From Candidatus Nitrosocosmicus oleophilus (GTDB lineage: Archaea; Thermoproteota; Nitrososphaeria; Nitrososphaerales; Nitrososphaeraceae), in assembly GCF_000802205.1 (NCBI RefSeq), contig NZ_CP012850.1, forward strand, positions 682,001 through 746,000: 64,000 nucleotides of DNA. The letters are read 5' to 3'. The notes under the pieces are model-generated. The model was not told the DNA's origin and did no database searches. It was given only the letters and a program-made list of their open reading frames with translations. Made by a program: the position numbers and the translations under genes. Position 1 is the first letter of the stretch. Each line of letters opens with the position of its first letter. Below are positions 1-8,793 of this stretch, piece by piece.

Positions 1-719
1 ACTACTCCTCTCAATAGGACAATCATGTCTATAATTTTTTCCTTTTTTATAGGATCCTTTAGAGCATCTTTATTTGCTATGAGTACTGCTGTAGATTCCA
101 TTACTTGATCTATGATTTTTAAATTATTTTGAATAAGGGTGGTTCCTGTTTCTGTGATGTCAAAAACTGCATCGACATCTTCTGGAGGTTTTGCCTCTGT
201 TGCTCCGAACGATAAGAAGATTTCTACCATTTTATTATTACCTGTCCTAGACCAAGGAGTTACTATTGTGGGTTCCAGATCACCAAAGTATTTTTTATAG
301 CTCTCCTTTGATTTTATATACGAGGATGTTGATTTTAGATATTCCGTTGAAAATCTCAATGTCTTTTTGTTCTGAGCAAAATTATCTATCAACTCATCCA
401 GACTATTGAACTCAAAAAATTCCGGAATAGCTATTACCTGCTTAACTTTGCCATATTCTAAATCTAACAATACTTTGACATCAGCATTAGTTTCTCTTAT
501 CCAGTCTTTGCCTGTTATTCCAACATCATGAAATCCCTCTTGTACGTATGTTGGAATTTCCTGAGGTCTTAAAATTTTGACCTCTATATCTGGGTCTGCA
601 ATCTTTACCCTGTATATTCTACCCCTTCCACTAACACTGCATTGCCATGCCTGTTCTATCATTTTAAAAGTAGCCTCTTCTATACTGCCTTTGGGCACCG
701 CGAATTTAATAAGACCCAT
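1..719 (-). CDS. hisG: ATP phosphoribosyltransferase HisG (3' end beyond window)
   Basis: Catalyses the first step of histidine synthesis, ATP + PRPP to phosphoribosyl-ATP, in the cytoplasm. The reading frame starts at the ATG at 719 (MGLIKFAVPKGS) and runs off the left edge after about 239 codons, so the C-terminus is missing. HisG features seen are the N-terminal KFAVPKGS, a VGITGKDW segment and the PRPP-loop-like stretch around ITETGTTL. A TATA-like stretch lies at about 738-745. Four other his genes lie 41 kb away at 41169-43904, so the pathway is split in this genome. The gene follows the HMG-CoA reductase gene on the same strand with a 78-bp gap and may have its own promoter. Confidence 0.93.
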   Translation of the reverse strand, partial: MGLIKFAVPKGSIEEATFKMIEQAWQCSVSGRGRIYRVKIADPDIEVKILRPQEIPTYVQEGFHDVGITGKDWIRETNADVKVLLDLEYGKVKQVIAIPEFFEFNSLDELIDNFAQNKKTLRFSTEYLKSTSSYIKSKESYKKYFGDLEPTIVTPWSRTGNNKMVEIFLSFGATEAKPPEDVDAVFDITETGTTLIQNNLKIIDQVMESTAVLIANKDALKDPIKKEKIIDMIVLLRGV

Positions 720-797
720 ATTTGATACCTATATCGCATATACTAATTATTACGTTGTTTATTTGTTTTATTAATTCGACTTTCTATTTTATCAAGC

Positions 798-2078
798 TTA
801 ATTTTCTTTTAATGATTCTAGAATTTCCTTGGCTCTTGAAACTGATACATTTCTCTCTTCAACCATTTTTCTAGAGACCATTTCTATTTTGTCATTTGTA
901 GCTCCTGCGATTATTGCAATATTTTTTGAGTGCAGTTTCATGTGTCCCTTCTGAATACCTTCGTTAGATAAAGCTCTAATTGCTGAGAAATTCTGTGCTA
1001 ATCCTGAAGCAGCAATAATGGTAGCTAATTCCTGCGAATTTGATATATTCATTAATTTCAAACACGCTTTAACGATAGGGTGTGTGTTTGTTATCCCTCC
1101 AATTATTCCCACCGCCATTGGAATTTCTATTTCTCCCACGAGATCTCCTTTAGAATTTTGATACCATTTAGTCAAAGATCTATACTGTCCATCTCTGCAC
1201 GCATATGCATGACATCCTGCCTCAATAGCTCTAAAATCCTGACCAGTGGCTATTGCTACGCTATCAATCCCATTCATAATTCCTTTATTATGAGTAACGG
1301 CTCTATGGACATCAGTGAACGCTAGCGAATAAGCAAATAAAATCCTTTTAAGAATTTCTTCACCACCAATTAATTCTGTCGGAAATATCCCTCTACATTT
1401 TACTAGGCGTTGGGTGGCATAATTAGATAAAATTTTTAGTACTACTTTACATCCTGTTAATGCTTCTATTTCGGGTGCAATGGCTTCACACATTGTATTA
1501 ACAACATTTGCACCCATTGCATCTTTGGTATCCACCATGATTTCTATTATTATCATCTGTCCGAGTTTGTTTATGCTTTCATCATTGACTTGTTTAATTT
1601 TAATGTCTAAACATTTCGCAAATTTGCTTTTAGTATTTGCTAGAGATATTATGTCAATCTTATTATTTGATATCAACTCGATTAGATTTTGAACTTTTGG
1701 TTGATCGTATGAGCTATTTGGGATTAATTGAATTTGCCCAATCATGATAGAATCATCTGCTTGAGCCATAAAACCTCCACCTTTACTTGCTATCTTTGCG
1801 GCGTTGCTTGCAGCAGCTATCACAGATGGTTCTTCTATTGCCATCGGAACCAAATATTCCTTATTGTTGATGACAAAATTGTTTGCTATTCCGATAGGGA
1901 GTGGAAAAATTCCGATAGCATTTTCTATCATCCCATCGATATTACTAAATTTAAATACCGATGTATTTCTAAACAAATCAATTTCGTTATCATCTAAGCT
2001 TGTATTTACTTTAATAAATTGAAGTCTTTCTTCATGTGTCATGTTCCTAAATTTTTTCTTATCCAAATTTTTACTCAT
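798..2078 (-). CDS. mvaA: Hydroxymethylglutaryl-CoA reductase, class II type
   Basis: Makes mevalonate from HMG-CoA for isoprenoid ether-lipid synthesis. The 426-residue length and the motifs match class II enzymes (Pseudomonas mevalonii type) and not class I. MAIEEPSV places the catalytic Glu at residue 83, HNKGIMNG gives Lys265 and Asn269, and TGQDFRAIEAG gives Asp281. The C-terminal KGHMKLHSKN carries the catalytic His. There is no N-terminal membrane domain. The start is the ATG at 2078. A second ATGAGTAAAA lies 10 bp upstream but is out of frame. The gene begins 14 bp after the sugar dehydrogenase stop, so the two are probably co-transcribed. NADH or NADPH preference cannot be read with certainty. 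Confidence 0.93.
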   Translation of the reverse strand: MSKNLDKKKFRNMTHEERLQFIKVNTSLDDNEIDLFRNTSVFKFSNIDGMIENAIGIFPLPIGIANNFVINNKEYLVPMAIEEPSVIAAASNAAKIASKGGGFMAQADDSIMIGQIQLIPNSSYDQPKVQNLIELISNNKIDIISLANTKSKFAKCLDIKIKQVNDESINKLGQMIIIEIMVDTKDAMGANVVNTMCEAIAPEIEALTGCKVVLKILSNYATQRLVKCRGIFPTELIGGEEILKRILFAYSLAFTDVHRAVTHNKGIMNGIDSVAIATGQDFRAIEAGCHAYACRDGQYRSLTKWYQNSKGDLVGEIEIPMAVGIIGGITNTHPIVKACLKLMNISNSQELATIIAASGLAQNFSAIRALSNEGIQKGHMKLHSKNIAIIAGATNDKIEMVSRKMVEERNVSVSRAKEILESLKEN

Positions 2079-2092
2079 TTTTACTCATTTTT

Positions 2093-3205
2093 TTAATTAT
2101 TCTTAACAATTTTTAACAATTTGTCGATTGCACCACCACCGTTATCAAAAAAGTCTCTATTGTTTGTTATCAGATATAATGATCCATCGCTATCTTCTGT
2201 CACATCCTTGATTTTGCCATATCCGGTTAATATTGAAGATTGATCTTTTGAGATAGGATCAATACTTCTCAAATGCTCACCTTTTAAAGTAGCCACAATT
2301 AATTTTCCATAGTAATCTAGTTCCGTAGAATTGCTTATCAAAATTCCAGAAGGATATATAGAAGGCGTAAAACAAAATTCTGCATTAATGAATAAACTTT
2401 CTTCTAAATTACCGCATTCTTCTATTGGCCAACCATAATTTTCACCCGCTTTGATTACATTAATTTCATCATTTCCAATCCTGCCAGCTTCACTAGCATA
2501 CATTGTATTATTGTTAAAATCCCACGTAATACCTACAACATTTCTATGTCCATATGAATAAATTGAAGAATTAGGAAATGGGTTGTCACTGGGTATGGTT
2601 CCATCATCGTTTACACGGAGTATTTTTCCTGCCAAACTAGATAAATTCTGAGCTAACTCTGAATTTGTAGTATCTCCAACACCAATGTACAATTTTCCAT
2701 CCGGTCCAAACTTTAATACTCCGCCATTATGAAGCTTTGAAGCCGGTATATGATCGATTATTGTCTCTGCTTCACTAAGTGAGTTATTTTTTTCTTGTAA
2801 TCGTATTATCTTGTTGAATGTCTGATTATCATTATTTTTATAAGTATAATAAAGATACAAATAATGATTATTGACAAATTGAGGATGAATTACCAATCCT
2901 AATAGTCCTGCACCCTCGTCAAAATAATTATCCGTTACTTCGTAATTATTCAACTGGGATCCGTTACTATTGAGAATTAATGCCTTTCCTGTTTGTTCTG
3001 TTATTATGATTCTTTTATCAGGTAAAACTGCGACACCTGTGGGATATTCTAAACCATCTGCAATAACTTTGACAGCCGAAGCCCTATCTTCTGCGTACGG
3101 TGAAGGTAAAAGGATCGTTGTATCTGAAGGAGTATTTATTATTGTTAATGCACTTATTATTACAACTGTAATTCCAATTACTATGACTACATACTTATTC
3201 ATCAT
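2093..3205 (-). CDS. PQQ-dependent sugar (aldose/sorbosone-type) dehydrogenase, membrane-anchored
   Basis: 370 residues. An N-terminal hydrophobic segment (about residues 4-24) predicts export or anchoring outside the membrane. The rest reads as a six-bladed beta-propeller of the soluble aldose sugar dehydrogenase / glucose-sorbosone dehydrogenase family. Family features seen are the GLEYPTGVAVLPD opening, LHNGGVLKFGPDGKLYIGVGD, GKILRVNDDGTIP, and the YSYGHRNVVGITWD and GENYGWP segments. The expected reaction is PQQ-dependent oxidation of an aldose at the cell surface. The true substrate and electron acceptor are unknown, and some archaeal family members have no proven activity. ATG at 3205 or 3202 both fit. 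No PQQ synthesis genes are in the window. Confidence 0.82.
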   Translation of the reverse strand: MMNKYVVIVIGITVVIISALTIINTPSDTTILLPSPYAEDRASAVKVIADGLEYPTGVAVLPDKRIIITEQTGKALILNSNGSQLNNYEVTDNYFDEGAGLLGLVIHPQFVNNHYLYLYYTYKNNDNQTFNKIIRLQEKNNSLSEAETIIDHIPASKLHNGGVLKFGPDGKLYIGVGDTTNSELAQNLSSLAGKILRVNDDGTIPSDNPFPNSSIYSYGHRNVVGITWDFNNNTMYASEAGRIGNDEINVIKAGENYGWPIEECGNLEESLFINAEFCFTPSIYPSGILISNSTELDYYGKLIVATLKGEHLRSIDPISKDQSSILTGYGKIKDVTEDSDGSLYLITNNRDFFDNGGGAIDKLLKIVKNN

Positions 3206-3526
3206 CTTTTATCTTATGACCTATAAGTTGTCTTATAGTCAATATAAAATATTATTCTACAATAAATTTTGAAGTACTATGTGTTTCTATATCCGTTGAA
3301 ACTATGCCAACTATTCTCTCTATCTGATTGACATAAACGACTCACAACCATTGATTTTATTTTTCTCTTCTTTTGTTTGAATTGGTCCAAATATTTTTAG
3401 ACCGTACTCTTTTTTATCCTTTATGAGAAAATGATGAGGATATAGCAGTAGACTATGGATCAAAATCAAAATTTTCAGCGCAGATGAGGAGATTTGAACT
3501 CCTGATCGCCATACGGCGAATCGGCT

Positions 3527-3551
3527 TTCTTTTAATCTACCTTGTTATTGA
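3527..3551 (-). other. tRNA intron at canonical position 37/38
   Basis: The anticodon loop reads CTTGAG, then 25 nt, then A before the 3' stem. A relaxed bulge-helix-bulge fits: outer helix TCGGC/GCCGA, central CTTG/AAAG (three pairs plus a G-A mismatch), bulges AGT and AAA, and a short AAT/ATT inner helix. The cuts AG^T and AA^A give exactly the 37/38 junction. Confidence 0.85.
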
Positions 3552-3570
3552 CTCAAGGCCGACGCATTAC

Positions 3571-3597
3571 TATGGTCCTAATAATTCTGCATTAGGA
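3571..3597 (-). other. tRNA intron in the D-loop (bulge-helix-bulge)
   Basis: Minus-strand order is TGGT, bulge CAT, CCTAAT, loop GCAGAATT, ATTAGG, ACCA, bulge TAG. This gives a 4-bp central helix with two 3-nt bulges and a 6-bp inner helix. Cuts within the bulges release 27 nt and leave a 13-nt D-loop. An A at both junctions makes the ligated sequence the same for either of two cut registers. Confidence 0.85.
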
Positions 3598-3804
3598 TGA
3601 CCACTCTGCCACATCTGCACTAAAACTAATTATTATTGCCCTCTATTATATTTTAACACACTTTATATTCATCTTCGTTTAGGAAGTATTACAGTCTCTA
3701 CACCGTACGCTATGGTGAACTACACTAAATAAAACTGATATTTCTAATTAATTAATTCCGTTTATTACTGATTTTTATATCTGTTAGATAATAATTATAA
3801 AATA

Positions 3805-4926
3805 ATGATTCCAATAAATAAGCCGTGGTTGGATGATGATGCTAAACAAGAAGTTTTGAATGTACTTGATGAAAATGCATTGACTTCTCCAGCTAAAAAT
3901 GGTGGAAAACGGGTACAAGCATTTGAGAATCTCTTAAAATCTTATCTCAAGGTGAAGCATGTAATAGCTGTTAATTCGGGAACATCTGCTATACATGCCG
4001 CCTTATTGTCTTTGGGAATTAAACCTGGCGACGAAGTACTTCTTCCATCCTTTACTTTTGTAGCTACGGCCAATTCAGTTGTTGCTACTGGAGCAAAGCC
4101 TGTTTTTGTCGATATAAACAAGAATGACTATACAATAGACGTTTCAGATGTTGTGAAAAAAATTAATAAAAATACAAAAGCAATTCTTCCAGTTCATCTT
4201 TACGGTCATCCCTCTGATATGGATGAGATCAATTCTATTGCAAAAGATAATTCATTAAAAGTTGTGGAGGATTCATGTCAATCATTAGGTTCTTTGTATG
4301 ATCAAAAACAAACTGGTATAATGGGAAATTTGGGTTGTTTTAGTTTTTATGCTAGTAAAGTGCTCACGACTGGCGAAGGGGGAGCAATTGTTACTAGTGA
4401 TGATGATTTATATGAAAAATTGCTAATGATAAGAAACCATGGTATGGTAAATGGGTATGATACAGAGATATTTGGTCTGAACTTGAGATTACCCGAAGTA
4501 AGTGCCGCCATAGGAATTGCTCAGATGCGAAAGCTAGACAAGATGCTAGAAATGAGAAAAACAAATGCAAAATTATTGTTTGATGGATTAAAGAAATTTG
4601 AACAGAAATGCTTACTCACATTGCCTTATGAACCTGAGAATAAGAAATTCAACTGGTACCTGTTTACTATTGGGTTCAAGGAAAACTCTCAACGAGATTT
4701 GATCAAAAATGCTCTTATTAAGGAAGAAATTGGTGCTACTGTTTATTATGATCCACCAATACATAAAACTCCTTATTATAGTCACTCTAATGATCTTAAC
4801 TCTGATACTTTTCTCTCCAATACTGTTTGGGCTTGGAATCATGTGTTGTCATTGCCTGTTCACCCGTTGATAACTGAAGCCGATATTAACAAAATTCTAA
4901 AAACATTTGAGAATAATCTACAGTGA
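3805..4926 (+). CDS. DegT/DnrJ/EryC1/StrS family PLP-dependent aminotransferase
   Basis: 373 residues, full length for the sugar aminotransferase (AHBA-synthase-like) family. NSGTSAIHAALLSLG near residue 58, the GDEVLLPSFTFVATANS core and EDSCQSLGS near residue 157 shape the cofactor site. Lys185 in FYASKVLTTGEGG is the expected Schiff-base lysine. Family members convert keto-sugar nucleotides to amino-sugar nucleotides for surface polysaccharide or glycoprotein glycans. The exact substrate cannot be told. The ATG start lies about 30 bp after a TTTTTATATC box, which fits a leaderless mRNA. It stands alone, with a tRNA behind and a membrane protein in front. Confidence 0.88.
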   Translation: MIPINKPWLDDDAKQEVLNVLDENALTSPAKNGGKRVQAFENLLKSYLKVKHVIAVNSGTSAIHAALLSLGIKPGDEVLLPSFTFVATANSVVATGAKPVFVDINKNDYTIDVSDVVKKINKNTKAILPVHLYGHPSDMDEINSIAKDNSLKVVEDSCQSLGSLYDQKQTGIMGNLGCFSFYASKVLTTGEGGAIVTSDDDLYEKLLMIRNHGMVNGYDTEIFGLNLRLPEVSAAIGIAQMRKLDKMLEMRKTNAKLLFDGLKKFEQKCLLTLPYEPENKKFNWYLFTIGFKENSQRDLIKNALIKEEIGATVYYDPPIHKTPYYSHSNDLNSDTFLSNTVWAWNHVLSLPVHPLITEADINKILKTFENNLQ

Positions 4927-5014
4927 TCAAAAATACTACTTGAATTAGTTTGAACTGGGGTTTTCTCAATAAAATACCATTTTTATGTGAGTTCTTAAGT
5001 CGGGTTTAATGTAA

Positions 5015-5554
5015 ATGAAATTAACCATAGAAAAAGACGAATTTCTTTCTAGGAGATTCTACCTAGTCATTTTTTATTTATGTGCATTTGTTATGGCTGC
5101 AATTACGTTTTATTCATTATATGTAAGTCTTTATGAATATTTGAATACTGGAAAGGTCATAATAGGAGAGGTATTGGTTAATACTGAATTCCCAGTTAAG
5201 GGGCTAGCAAAATTGGTAACCTATCTTATGATCGTTTCTGTGGTAGCGTGGTATTGCGTTACTAAACTTGGAGAAGATAGGGTAAAAAATATCCCAAAAA
5301 GTATAAGATCCATTTTGCAATTGATAGTACTTGCAATACTAATAATTTCAATTTATGAATTCATTTATAATTTTATAATATGGAGCGCATTAATCACTGC
5401 TGACTTGGTTAATGGTGAATTAAGATTGGACGATTTATTTATGCCCTATCCTAATCCTAATACTCCTTGGAACTTGGTATTTGCTACAAAGATGTCTTTG
5501 GCAGCTTTGATTATTTCTGCTCATGGTTTCTACATAATATCGAAAAGAACCTGA
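5015..5554 (+). CDS. Four-helix integral membrane protein of unknown function
   Basis: 179 residues, not recognised. Four hydrophobic segments are visible at about residues 13-40, 64-84, 95-120 and 153-175. A short loop before the last one holds acidic residues and a PYPNPNTPWN stretch. No cofactor or catalytic motif is seen. It lies 88 bp after the aminotransferase on the same strand and could be transcribed with it or alone. The base composition is like its neighbours. Confidence 0.75.
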   Translation: MKLTIEKDEFLSRRFYLVIFYLCAFVMAAITFYSLYVSLYEYLNTGKVIIGEVLVNTEFPVKGLAKLVTYLMIVSVVAWYCVTKLGEDRVKNIPKSIRSILQLIVLAILIISIYEFIYNFIIWSALITADLVNGELRLDDLFMPYPNPNTPWNLVFATKMSLAALIISAHGFYIISKRT

Positions 5555-5736
5555 AAAGGCGATAAAGTTAGAGATTAGAGATAGATACTTTGGTTCAAAA
5601 AAAGCTAGTTATTTATCATTATTGATGCCACCACTATTGCTGTCCTACTGCCTGTCTACTTCATTTTTAGAGACTCGCATGCCCTCACATATTAAAAGCA
5701 AATAAGATTTTATTACAGAAACTGAAAAATTTTAAC

Positions 5737-5892
5737 ATGGGTAATACTGACAAAAAGAGTATTCAATTAACCGAAAAAGAGTGGCAAGTAATACTTGATT
5801 CTTTGAGCAATACTATTTTTAACGAAGAAATAACTGAAGAGGCCAGAAAAAATGCTAAAGATCTGTTTCTCAAAATAAATAAGAATATCTAA
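5737..5892 (+). CDS. Small 51-residue hypothetical protein
   Basis: ATG at 5737, TAA at 5890-5892. The product begins MGNTDKKSIQLTEKEWQVIL and reads as one or two amphipathic helices with a soluble, charged, coding-like composition (Trp, Glu and Lys rich, no low-complexity run). An A/T-rich stretch upstream could be a promoter. I do not recognise a family. Sequence alone cannot prove it is expressed. Confidence 0.45.
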   Translation: MGNTDKKSIQLTEKEWQVILDSLSNTIFNEEITEEARKNAKDLFLKINKNI

Positions 5893-6403
5893 TTTATTGT
5901 GTTTAATGTAATTATTTACAAATTAGTAAAAAAATCACATTTGGATCTATGATGTAAATAGTTTCCATTTCGATCCATTTCTGATGGTTTATCTATATTA
6001 TGAAGGAAATTTATCATATTTGTAGCATCTTGAGTTTCCTTGTCACATTTGCTTAATCTTCAGCTGAATCTACAAAATGTGTCTATCTTGTTGTTCATTT
6101 GACGAATTTCCGTTCTAACCTATATATAAAACCTGACACTCGGAGAAAAAATGCAATTTCGCCAGTGATTCGACTAAGGTTTTTTCTAGTTTCAACTAAT
6201 GCTTATATTGTAGGAGTATCCACAACACTGCATCGTTGTATTGATTTATTGAGACTTTTTTTATATTATTAATAATTTATCAAACAACTAATTGACATGG
6301 AGAACAAAATTCCTGTGTATTCGTCACATGATTCCGACTAGGCAAAATGAATCTGATTTTAACCATATTCTAAGAATATCTTAAGATCAATATAGTTTCT
6401 AAT
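5893..6403. other. Intergenic region, nothing recognised
   Basis: About 510 bp of AT-rich DNA between the small plus-strand gene and the convergent minus-strand gene. TATATATAAAA occurs near 6121-6131, but no open frame of useful length follows. No tRNA arm or strong hairpin was seen. Confidence 0.5.
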
Positions 6404-7282
6404 CTACTTTGTAAGCAAATTTCTAATCTGTTTTACTAATTCCAATATTCTATCAATATCGTTTGCTTCTGGATTCAAATCTATATATTTATAAAGAATT
6501 TCTAGAGCTTGTTCATATTCCTTATTTCTATATAAAATTATACCTTTGTCTCTGAGTGCTTCAGAACTAGTGCTATCCAGGGAGAGGATCATCTCGTTTA
6601 TTTTCATTATTTTGTTTAAATCGTCCACTTCCATGTATCCATTTTTCAAATTATTTAAGACCCTGATTGTGATTTGTAATGAATTTGTCTTCTTCAACAA
6701 GTCGTTAGACAAAGAAATGGTAGATCTAGGATATGCCTTGTTTAAAAGATCTTGTAAGACGTAGTCATCCATGATTCGGCCCTTGTTGAACGGATCAATT
6801 ACTATCGATTCGTCCGAATCTTCATCTAATACGTATTTGACTAAAAAATGAGATGGAAAATTAACGGGATGGAGTTTAAAATCCATATAACTAGCAAGGT
6901 GAATATAGATCAATGACAGCGTTATGGGAATTCCTGTCCTTTTTTCTAATACTATGTTTAAATAATTATTGACAGGATTATAATAGTCACTAATATTTGG
7001 TTGAAATTTTTTATCATCAAAGAAAAAATCATTTAATTTTTCAATAACATGGGTTGGCCTCATACCTTTTGTATTTTTTATTTGGCCGGTTAACTCTTTT
7101 CCCATCTCATTCATCATGTTCATATATTCTGATATTTTCAGGTTGGGATAATCGATAATTCTAGCAATATGAAGTACATGTTCAGTTATGTTTACTATGT
7201 CATCATTTTCTTGTACTTTGTCAATTACTGTCTTTTTCCAATCTTCTAGATAGTCTTTCTCTATCTTATCTTCAAAACCCAA
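6404..7282 (-). CDS. SirB1-type transglutaminase-like protein with TPR-like C-terminus
   Basis: 292 residues. The middle (about residues 95-170) matches the transglutaminase-like core 2 domain of SirB1/UPF0162 proteins: NNYLNIVLEKRTGIPITLSL, then HPVNFPSHFLVKY and a VIDPFNKGRI segment. The usual catalytic Cys of true transglutaminases is absent at the family position, so enzymatic activity is doubtful. The C-terminal 80 residues read as TPR-like helices (SSEALRDKGIILYRNKEYEQALEIL). The role of the family is not settled. It lies 49 bp downstream of the peptidase gene on the same strand, so the two may form an operon. Confidence 0.8.
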   Translation of the reverse strand: MGFEDKIEKDYLEDWKKTVIDKVQENDDIVNITEHVLHIARIIDYPNLKISEYMNMMNEMGKELTGQIKNTKGMRPTHVIEKLNDFFFDDKKFQPNISDYYNPVNNYLNIVLEKRTGIPITLSLIYIHLASYMDFKLHPVNFPSHFLVKYVLDEDSDESIVIDPFNKGRIMDDYVLQDLLNKAYPRSTISLSNDLLKKTNSLQITIRVLNNLKNGYMEVDDLNKIMKINEMILSLDSTSSEALRDKGIILYRNKEYEQALEILYKYIDLNPEANDIDRILELVKQIRNLLTK

Positions 7283-7331
7283 TATTAGTAAAAGCTTGTT
7301 TCATCCTTATAAGTAAAATCAAAAAAATGTA

Positions 7332-8711
7332 TCATGTTGCAGTCGTTGAAATATTGTCGATGATTTTTATCATACATTTAGTAGTTTTTTCAAGAAGGTC
7401 GATCTTAGCAAATTCGTTGGGTGAATGTATCCTTGAGAATATATAGGTCCCACCAATTGAAATGCAAGGAGCCTTTAGCAAATCAATAAAATCATACATA
7501 GGTCCAGTACCTGCAGATGAAATCGATATTATTGAATCTCCAAAAATTTCATTTGCAGATTTTTCAACTATTTTTACATACTGATTATCTAATGCAGTTC
7601 TTCCAGCGGCTTCTCCATGAATAAGTGTGACTTTAATGTCCTCAAATCCGTTTTCTACTAGATGTTTCTCTAGCCTTTTAAACTGAAGAGCAGGGTTCAT
7701 ATTTGGAACCAAACGAAAGTCAATCTTTGCCATTGCTTTTGAAGGAGTTATGGTTTTTGCACCTGGACCTGAATATCCAGAATTTAATCCAGATATGTTA
7801 CAAGTTGGTTCACAAGTCAAAGCTTTCTTTACCCCTTTCCCGCTAAGATTATTGATAAATTTGTTGATTCCATATTCTTTTTTGAAACTTTCCTCATCAA
7901 ATGGTTCGCTGTCTATTATCAAACTTTCCTCTTCAGATAATTCTTTAACTTCTTTAAACCAATCCTTTATCAAAATTTTTCCTTCCCTGTCAACCAATGT
8001 TGATAAAGCTTGGACAATTCTCAAAGCAGGGTTTTCTATCAAAACAGCTAAACTAGAATGAACGTCTCTGGAGGCACCTTGTGCCGTCAATTCTACGTAT
8101 AAAAGACCTTTCATTCCCAAACTGATAATGGGTTTTTGTTCCTGATCTATATATCCAAATTCCCAAATAACTAAATCGGTGTTAAATTTTGTATTGTATT
8201 TTTTTAGATATTCTGATATGCTCTTGCTTCCAATCTCCTCTTCTCCCTCAATTAGAAACTTTATATTCATTGGAACATCGCCTCTTTGTTTTAGAATAAA
8301 CTCTATTGCTTTTAACCTGGTTACAAGTTCGCCCTTATCGTCGGAAGCACCTCTCCCATAAATCAAATTCCCTTCTACTTTACCTTCAAACGGTTCATAT
8401 TCCCATAAATCCCTAGGTTCTTCTGGTTGTACGTCGTAATGATTATAAAATAATAAAGTCTTCCCATTTGGATTTGATTTGGATTTGACCTCTCCATAAA
8501 CTAGTGGAGGAGGTGTAGAATTTTTCTGATCATCATCAAAATATATCAACTCTGCGGCGATTCCTATTCTTTTCATCATTACAACGATCTCTTTGGCACA
8601 CTCTTCCAAGTTTTGCTTTCTTGCAGAAACACTCGGAATTTTTATCAATTTCTGAAGATCGCTTATCAGTCCATGAGTATCAATATCTATGGTCAACTTG
8701 TTTGAAGACAT
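7332..8711 (-). CDS. M20 family metallopeptidase (dipeptidase / carboxypeptidase type)
   Basis: 459 residues, the usual length for M20 di-zinc peptidases. The first metal region FYNHYDVQPEEP (His and catalytic Asp) is near residue 99, followed by YGRGASDDKGE, then EGEEEIGS with the catalytic Glu pair near residue 154. The mid-domain dimerisation part follows, with a C-terminal IHSPNEF that supplies the last metal His. Expected role: cytoplasmic cleavage of dipeptides or N-acyl amino acids. The substrate is unknown. The start is the ATG at 8711 (MSSNKLTID). The gene is divergent from the acyl-CoA synthetase gene. Confidence 0.9.
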   Translation of the reverse strand: MSSNKLTIDIDTHGLISDLQKLIKIPSVSARKQNLEECAKEIVVMMKRIGIAAELIYFDDDQKNSTPPPLVYGEVKSKSNPNGKTLLFYNHYDVQPEEPRDLWEYEPFEGKVEGNLIYGRGASDDKGELVTRLKAIEFILKQRGDVPMNIKFLIEGEEEIGSKSISEYLKKYNTKFNTDLVIWEFGYIDQEQKPIISLGMKGLLYVELTAQGASRDVHSSLAVLIENPALRIVQALSTLVDREGKILIKDWFKEVKELSEEESLIIDSEPFDEESFKKEYGINKFINNLSGKGVKKALTCEPTCNISGLNSGYSGPGAKTITPSKAMAKIDFRLVPNMNPALQFKRLEKHLVENGFEDIKVTLIHGEAAGRTALDNQYVKIVEKSANEIFGDSIISISSAGTGPMYDFIDLLKAPCISIGGTYIFSRIHSPNEFAKIDLLEKTTKCMIKIIDNISTTAT

Positions 8712-8793
8712 TTAGCTATGATGATAAATATTTCTTTAATATAAAAACTAAATTTTTTTAATATTTTTATAACCAGATGATATACTTTTTTTA

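Larger units (their letters stand above)
3479..3618 (-). tRNA. tRNA-Ser(UGA) with two introns
   Basis: On the minus strand the acceptor stem GCAGATG/CATCTGC (7 bp), discriminator G, T-arm AGGAG-TTCAAAT-CTCCT, long variable arm TCGCC-GTAT-GGCGA and anticodon stem TCGGC/GCCGA all form. The anticodon is TGA (3553-3555 on the plus strand). The primary transcript is 140 nt. Removing a 27-nt insert in the D-loop and a 25-nt insert between positions 37 and 38 leaves an 88-nt type II tRNA. The long variable arm and discriminator G73 fit serine and argue against leucine (A73 in archaea). CCA is not encoded. An upstream A/T-rich box around 3648-3660 on the same strand could be the promoter. Confidence 0.94.
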
